A stretch of 64,000 nt of DNA from Mixta theicola (GTDB taxonomy: Bacteria; Pseudomonadota; Gammaproteobacteria; Enterobacterales; Enterobacteriaceae). This document shows, in pieces, positions 60,706 through 64,000 of this stretch. The stretch covers positions 62,001 through 126,000 of the forward strand of contig NZ_NWUO01000008.1 in NCBI RefSeq assembly GCF_002895925.1, given 5' to 3'. A model generated the notes under the pieces. That model made no database searches. It was not told the DNA's origin and was given only the letters and a program-made list of their open reading frames with translations. The translations under genes and the position numbers were made by a program. Within the stretch, counting starts at the first letter, position 1. Each line of letters begins with the position of its first letter.

Positions 60706-63700
60706 TTATCCCAGCTGTTTACGCGCGTTACGGAAAATACGCATCCACGGACCGTCTTCGCCCCACTCGGCCGGATGCCAGGAGTTGCTCACGGTACGGA
60801 ATACGCGTTCCGGATGCGGCATCATAATGGTCACACGGCCGTTTTCACTGGTGACGGCGGTAATTCCGTTTGGCGAGCCGTTAGGGTTCGCCGGGTAGTT
60901 TTCGGTTACCTTGCCGTAGTTATCGACAAAACGCAGCGCCACCACGCCTTTTGCTTCCATTGCGGCAAGATGAGCATTGTCACGCACCTCGACGAAGCCT
61001 TCACCGTGCGATACGGCAATCGGCATACGCGAACCGGTCATGCCCTCCAGCAACAGTGACGGACTGGCCGCCACCTCAACCAGGCTGAAGCGCGCTTCAA
61101 AACGCTCGGACTGGTTGCGTACAAAGCGCGGCCATAGTTCGCTGCCTGGGATCAGCTCACGCAGGTTAGACATCATCTGACAGCCGTTACAGACGCCCAG
61201 CGCCAGGGTTTGCGGGCGATGAAAGAACGCTTCGAACCGATCGCGTACGCGGCTGTTAAACAGAATTGATTTCGCCCAGCCTTCGCCTGCGCCCAGCACG
61301 TCGCCATACGAGAAACCGCCGCAGGCTACCAGCGCCTGCATCTCTTCCAGGCCGATACGTCCTGCCAGCAGATCGCTCATATGTACGTCCACCGCATCAA
61401 AACCGGCGCGATGAAAAGCAGCGGCCATTTCAACGTGCGAGTTGACGCCCTGCTCACGCAGCACGGCTACTTTTGGCCGTGCGCCGCGGGCAATAAAGGG
61501 AGCGGCGATATCCTCCTGCGGCTTAAAGGTAAGATGAACGTTTAGCCCCGGATCGTTATCATCTTTTTTCGCTTCATGTTCGCGATCGGCACAGTCCGGG
61601 TTATCACGCAGGCGCTGCATTTGCCAGGTCGTTTCTGCCCACCAGACGCGCAGCGTAGAGCGGCTCTCGCTGTACACGGCGTTATCGCCCGCGCGAATCA
61701 CGAAACGATCGCCCGGCAGCGCCTTGCCAAGGTAGTGAACGCAGTCGCTCAGACCATGTTCGCCCAGCAGCGCTTCTACCGCTGCGCGATCCTGCGCGCT
61801 CACCTGAATCACTGCGCCCAGCTCTTCATTAAACAGCGCCGCCAGCGCATCCGCGCCCAGCGTCCCGATGTCCGCCTCGATACCGCAGTGGCCGGCAAAC
61901 GCCATTTCCGCCAGCGTTACCAGCAGGCCACCGTCGGAGCGGTCATGATAGGCCAGCAGTTTTCCAGCCTGAACCAGCGCCTGCATCGCCCTGAAAAACC
62001 CTGCCAGCTGCTGCACGTCGCGCACGTCGGCCGGCTTATCGCCCAGCTGACGGAACACCTGCGCCAGTGCAGTAGCTCCTAACGCGTTATGTCCTTTACC
62101 CAGATCGATAAGCAGCAGCGCGTTATCTTCTGCCGCCTGCAGCTGCGGCGTTACCGTACGGCGCACATCTTCAACGCGGGCAAAGGCGGTAATGACCAGT
62201 GACAGCGGCGCGGTGATTTCACGCTGTTCATTATTTTGCTGCCAGCGGGTTTTCATCGACATCGAGTCTTTACCCACCGGAATGGTCAACTCCAGCGCCG
62301 GACACAGCTCTTCGCCGATAGCTTTTACCGCATCGTACAGGCCAGCATCTTCGCCTGGATGTCCGGCGGCGGCCATCCAGTTAGCCGAGAGTTTCACGCG
62401 TTTCAGTGCGCCAATATCGGTTGCCGCCAGGTTAGTCAGCGCCTCTCCCACCGCCAGGCGCGCCGAGGCCGCAAAGTCCAGCAGCGCGACCGGCGCACGC
62501 TCGCCAATGGAAAACGCTTCGCCATGATAGCTGTCGAGGCTGGCGGTAGTGACCGCACAGTTAGCGACCGGTATCTGCCACGGGCCGACCATCTGGTCGC
62601 GTGCAACCATACCGGTTACGCTGCGATCGCCAATGGTGATCAGGAAGGTTTTCTCCGCCACGGTCGGCAGATGTAACACGCGTTTAACCGCCTCTTCCAG
62701 CGTAACGCCGTCGCGTACCAGCGCTTCTCCCTGCGCCTGCTGACGGCTTACGTCGCGCGTCATCTTCGGCGTTTTACCCAGCAGGAGATCCAGTGGCATA
62801 TCGATAGGCTGATTGTCGAAATGGCTATCGGCAAGCGTTAAATGCTGTTCTTCCGTCGCTTCACCAATCACCGCGTACGGCGCGCGTTCACGCTGGCACA
62901 GGCGATCGAACAGCGCCAGCTTGTCTGGCGATACCGCCAGCACGTAGCGCTCCTGCGATTCGTTACACCAGACTTCAAGCGGGCTCATGCCCGGCTCATC
63001 GTTAAGAATATCGCGCAGGTTGAAACGCCCGCCGCGTCCGCCGTCGCTTACCAGCTCCGGCATCGCATTCGACAGGCCGCCAGCGCCGACATCATGAATA
63101 AACAGAATCGGGTTCTGCTCACCCAGCTGCCAGCAGCGGTCGATAACCTCCTGACAGCGCCGCTCCATTTCCGCGTTATCGCGCTGCACTGAAGCAAAAT
63201 CGAGATCGGCATCGGACTGGCCGGAAGCCATCGACGAGGCGGCGCCACCGCCCAGGCCAATATTCATCGCCGGCCCACCCAGCACGATCAGCTTCGCGCC
63301 AACGCTGATTTCCCCTTTCTGCACGTGATCGGCCCGGATATTACCGATACCGCCCGCCAGCATAATCGGCTTGTGGTAGCCGCGCAGCTCGATGCCATTA
63401 TGGCTGTTCACGCGCTCTTCGTAAGTACGGAAATAACCGTTCAGCGCCGGACGACCAAACTCATTATTGAATGCCGCGCCGCCCAGCGGGCCGTCGGTCA
63501 TAATGTCCAGCGCGCTGACAATACGATCGGGCTTGCCGAAATCCTCTTCCCACGGCTGTTCAAAGCCGGGAATACGCAGGTTGGAAACCGAGAAGCCCAC
63601 CAGCCCCGCTTTCGGCCTGGCGCCGCGGCCGGTGGCGCCTTCATCGCGGATTTCGCCGCCGGAGCCGGTCGCCGCGCCCGGCCAGGGCGAAATAGCGGTT

Positions 63701-64000
63701 GGATGGTTATGGGTTTCCACCTTCATCAAAATATGGGTGGGTTCCTGATGGAAATCGTAAACGCCCTGCTGCGCATCCGCATAGAAGCGTCCCACCGCCG
63801 AGCCTTCCATCACCGCCGCGTTATCTTTATAGGCTGACAGCACATAGTCTGGCGTGGCGGCGAAGGTGTTTTTAATCATTTTGAACAGGGATTTCGGCTG
63901 CGATACGCCATCAATCACCCAGTCCGCATTGAAAATTTTATGGCGGCAATGCTCAGAGTTAGCCTGAGCAAACATATACAGCTCTATATCGTTCGGGTTG
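60706..64000 (-). CDS. purL: Phosphoribosylformylglycinamidine synthase PurL, partial
   Basis: Fourth step of purine synthesis: FGAR plus glutamine and ATP to FGAM. The large single-chain form; 1097 residues are visible and about the first 200 lie beyond the right edge (E. coli has 1295). Visible: [15 protein letters not shown] and [20 protein letters not shown] of the synthase part, and a C-terminal class I amidotransferase with Cys in [10 protein letters not shown] and His/Glu in [10 protein letters not shown]. Ends in its own terminator; glmY and glrK lie downstream on the same strand. Confidence 0.98.

Overview
The window reads as chromosomal DNA of a gammaproteobacterium of the order Enterobacterales. 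The housekeeping gene order matches that known from Escherichia coli around guaBA, hisS, iscRSUA and purL. The accessory genes (a full hut regulon, a protealysin/emfourin pair, a lone PQQ dehydrogenase, zevAB) point to the Erwiniaceae (Pantoea, Mixta or Erwinia-like). The genus is inference. No rRNA, tRNA, CRISPR array, insertion sequence or prophage was seen.

Layout. 1-372 is the tail of an MgtE-type Mg2+ transporter. 517-8555 is a histidine-utilisation regulon in two co-directional units, hutIGC and hutUH plus a permease, each with a HutC-type palindrome in its promoter. 8738-9618 holds two small genes (ymjA and a cold-shock-domain protein). 9785-14525 is guaBA facing away from xseA. 14559-26992 is an accessory block of about 12.4 kb placed where E. 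coli has xseA almost next to yfgJ-der. It holds a secreted metallophosphoesterase with a ricin-B-like tail, a GH31 glycosidase-MFS operon with its own LacI-type regulator, protealysin and emfourin, a membrane PQQ dehydrogenase, and the decayed remains of what may be an effector-immunity pair. 27078-37175 is the conserved yfgJ-der-bamB-yfgM-hisS-ispG-rodZ-pilW-rlmN-ndk run. 37300-48183 carries a RyfA-like RNA, sseA, sseB, pepB and the isc operon (iscRSUA-hscBA-fdx-iscX), then trmJ and suhB. 48250-52398 has zevAB, csiE and hcaT. 52529-64000 has glyA, hmp, a racemase, glnB, glrK-qseG-glrR, the sRNA gene glmY and a partial purL.

How the genes work together. The hut genes turn histidine into glutamate, ammonia and formamide under HutC control. 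The isc genes build and transfer Fe-S clusters; two abutting IscR-type boxes precede iscR, and IspG, RlmN and Fdx are Fe-S proteins encoded nearby. GlrK/GlrR with QseG control glmY, whose upstream region holds a sigma-54 promoter, an IHF site and GlrR boxes. Hmp sits behind an NsrR-type site. In the accessory block, two related inverted repeats between the GH31-MFS operon and the divergent LacI-type gene suggest local sugar-responsive control. Against E. coli memory, pbpC/yfhM are absent between ndk and sseA, zevAB replaces yfhR, and the hca catabolic genes are missing between hcaT and glyA.
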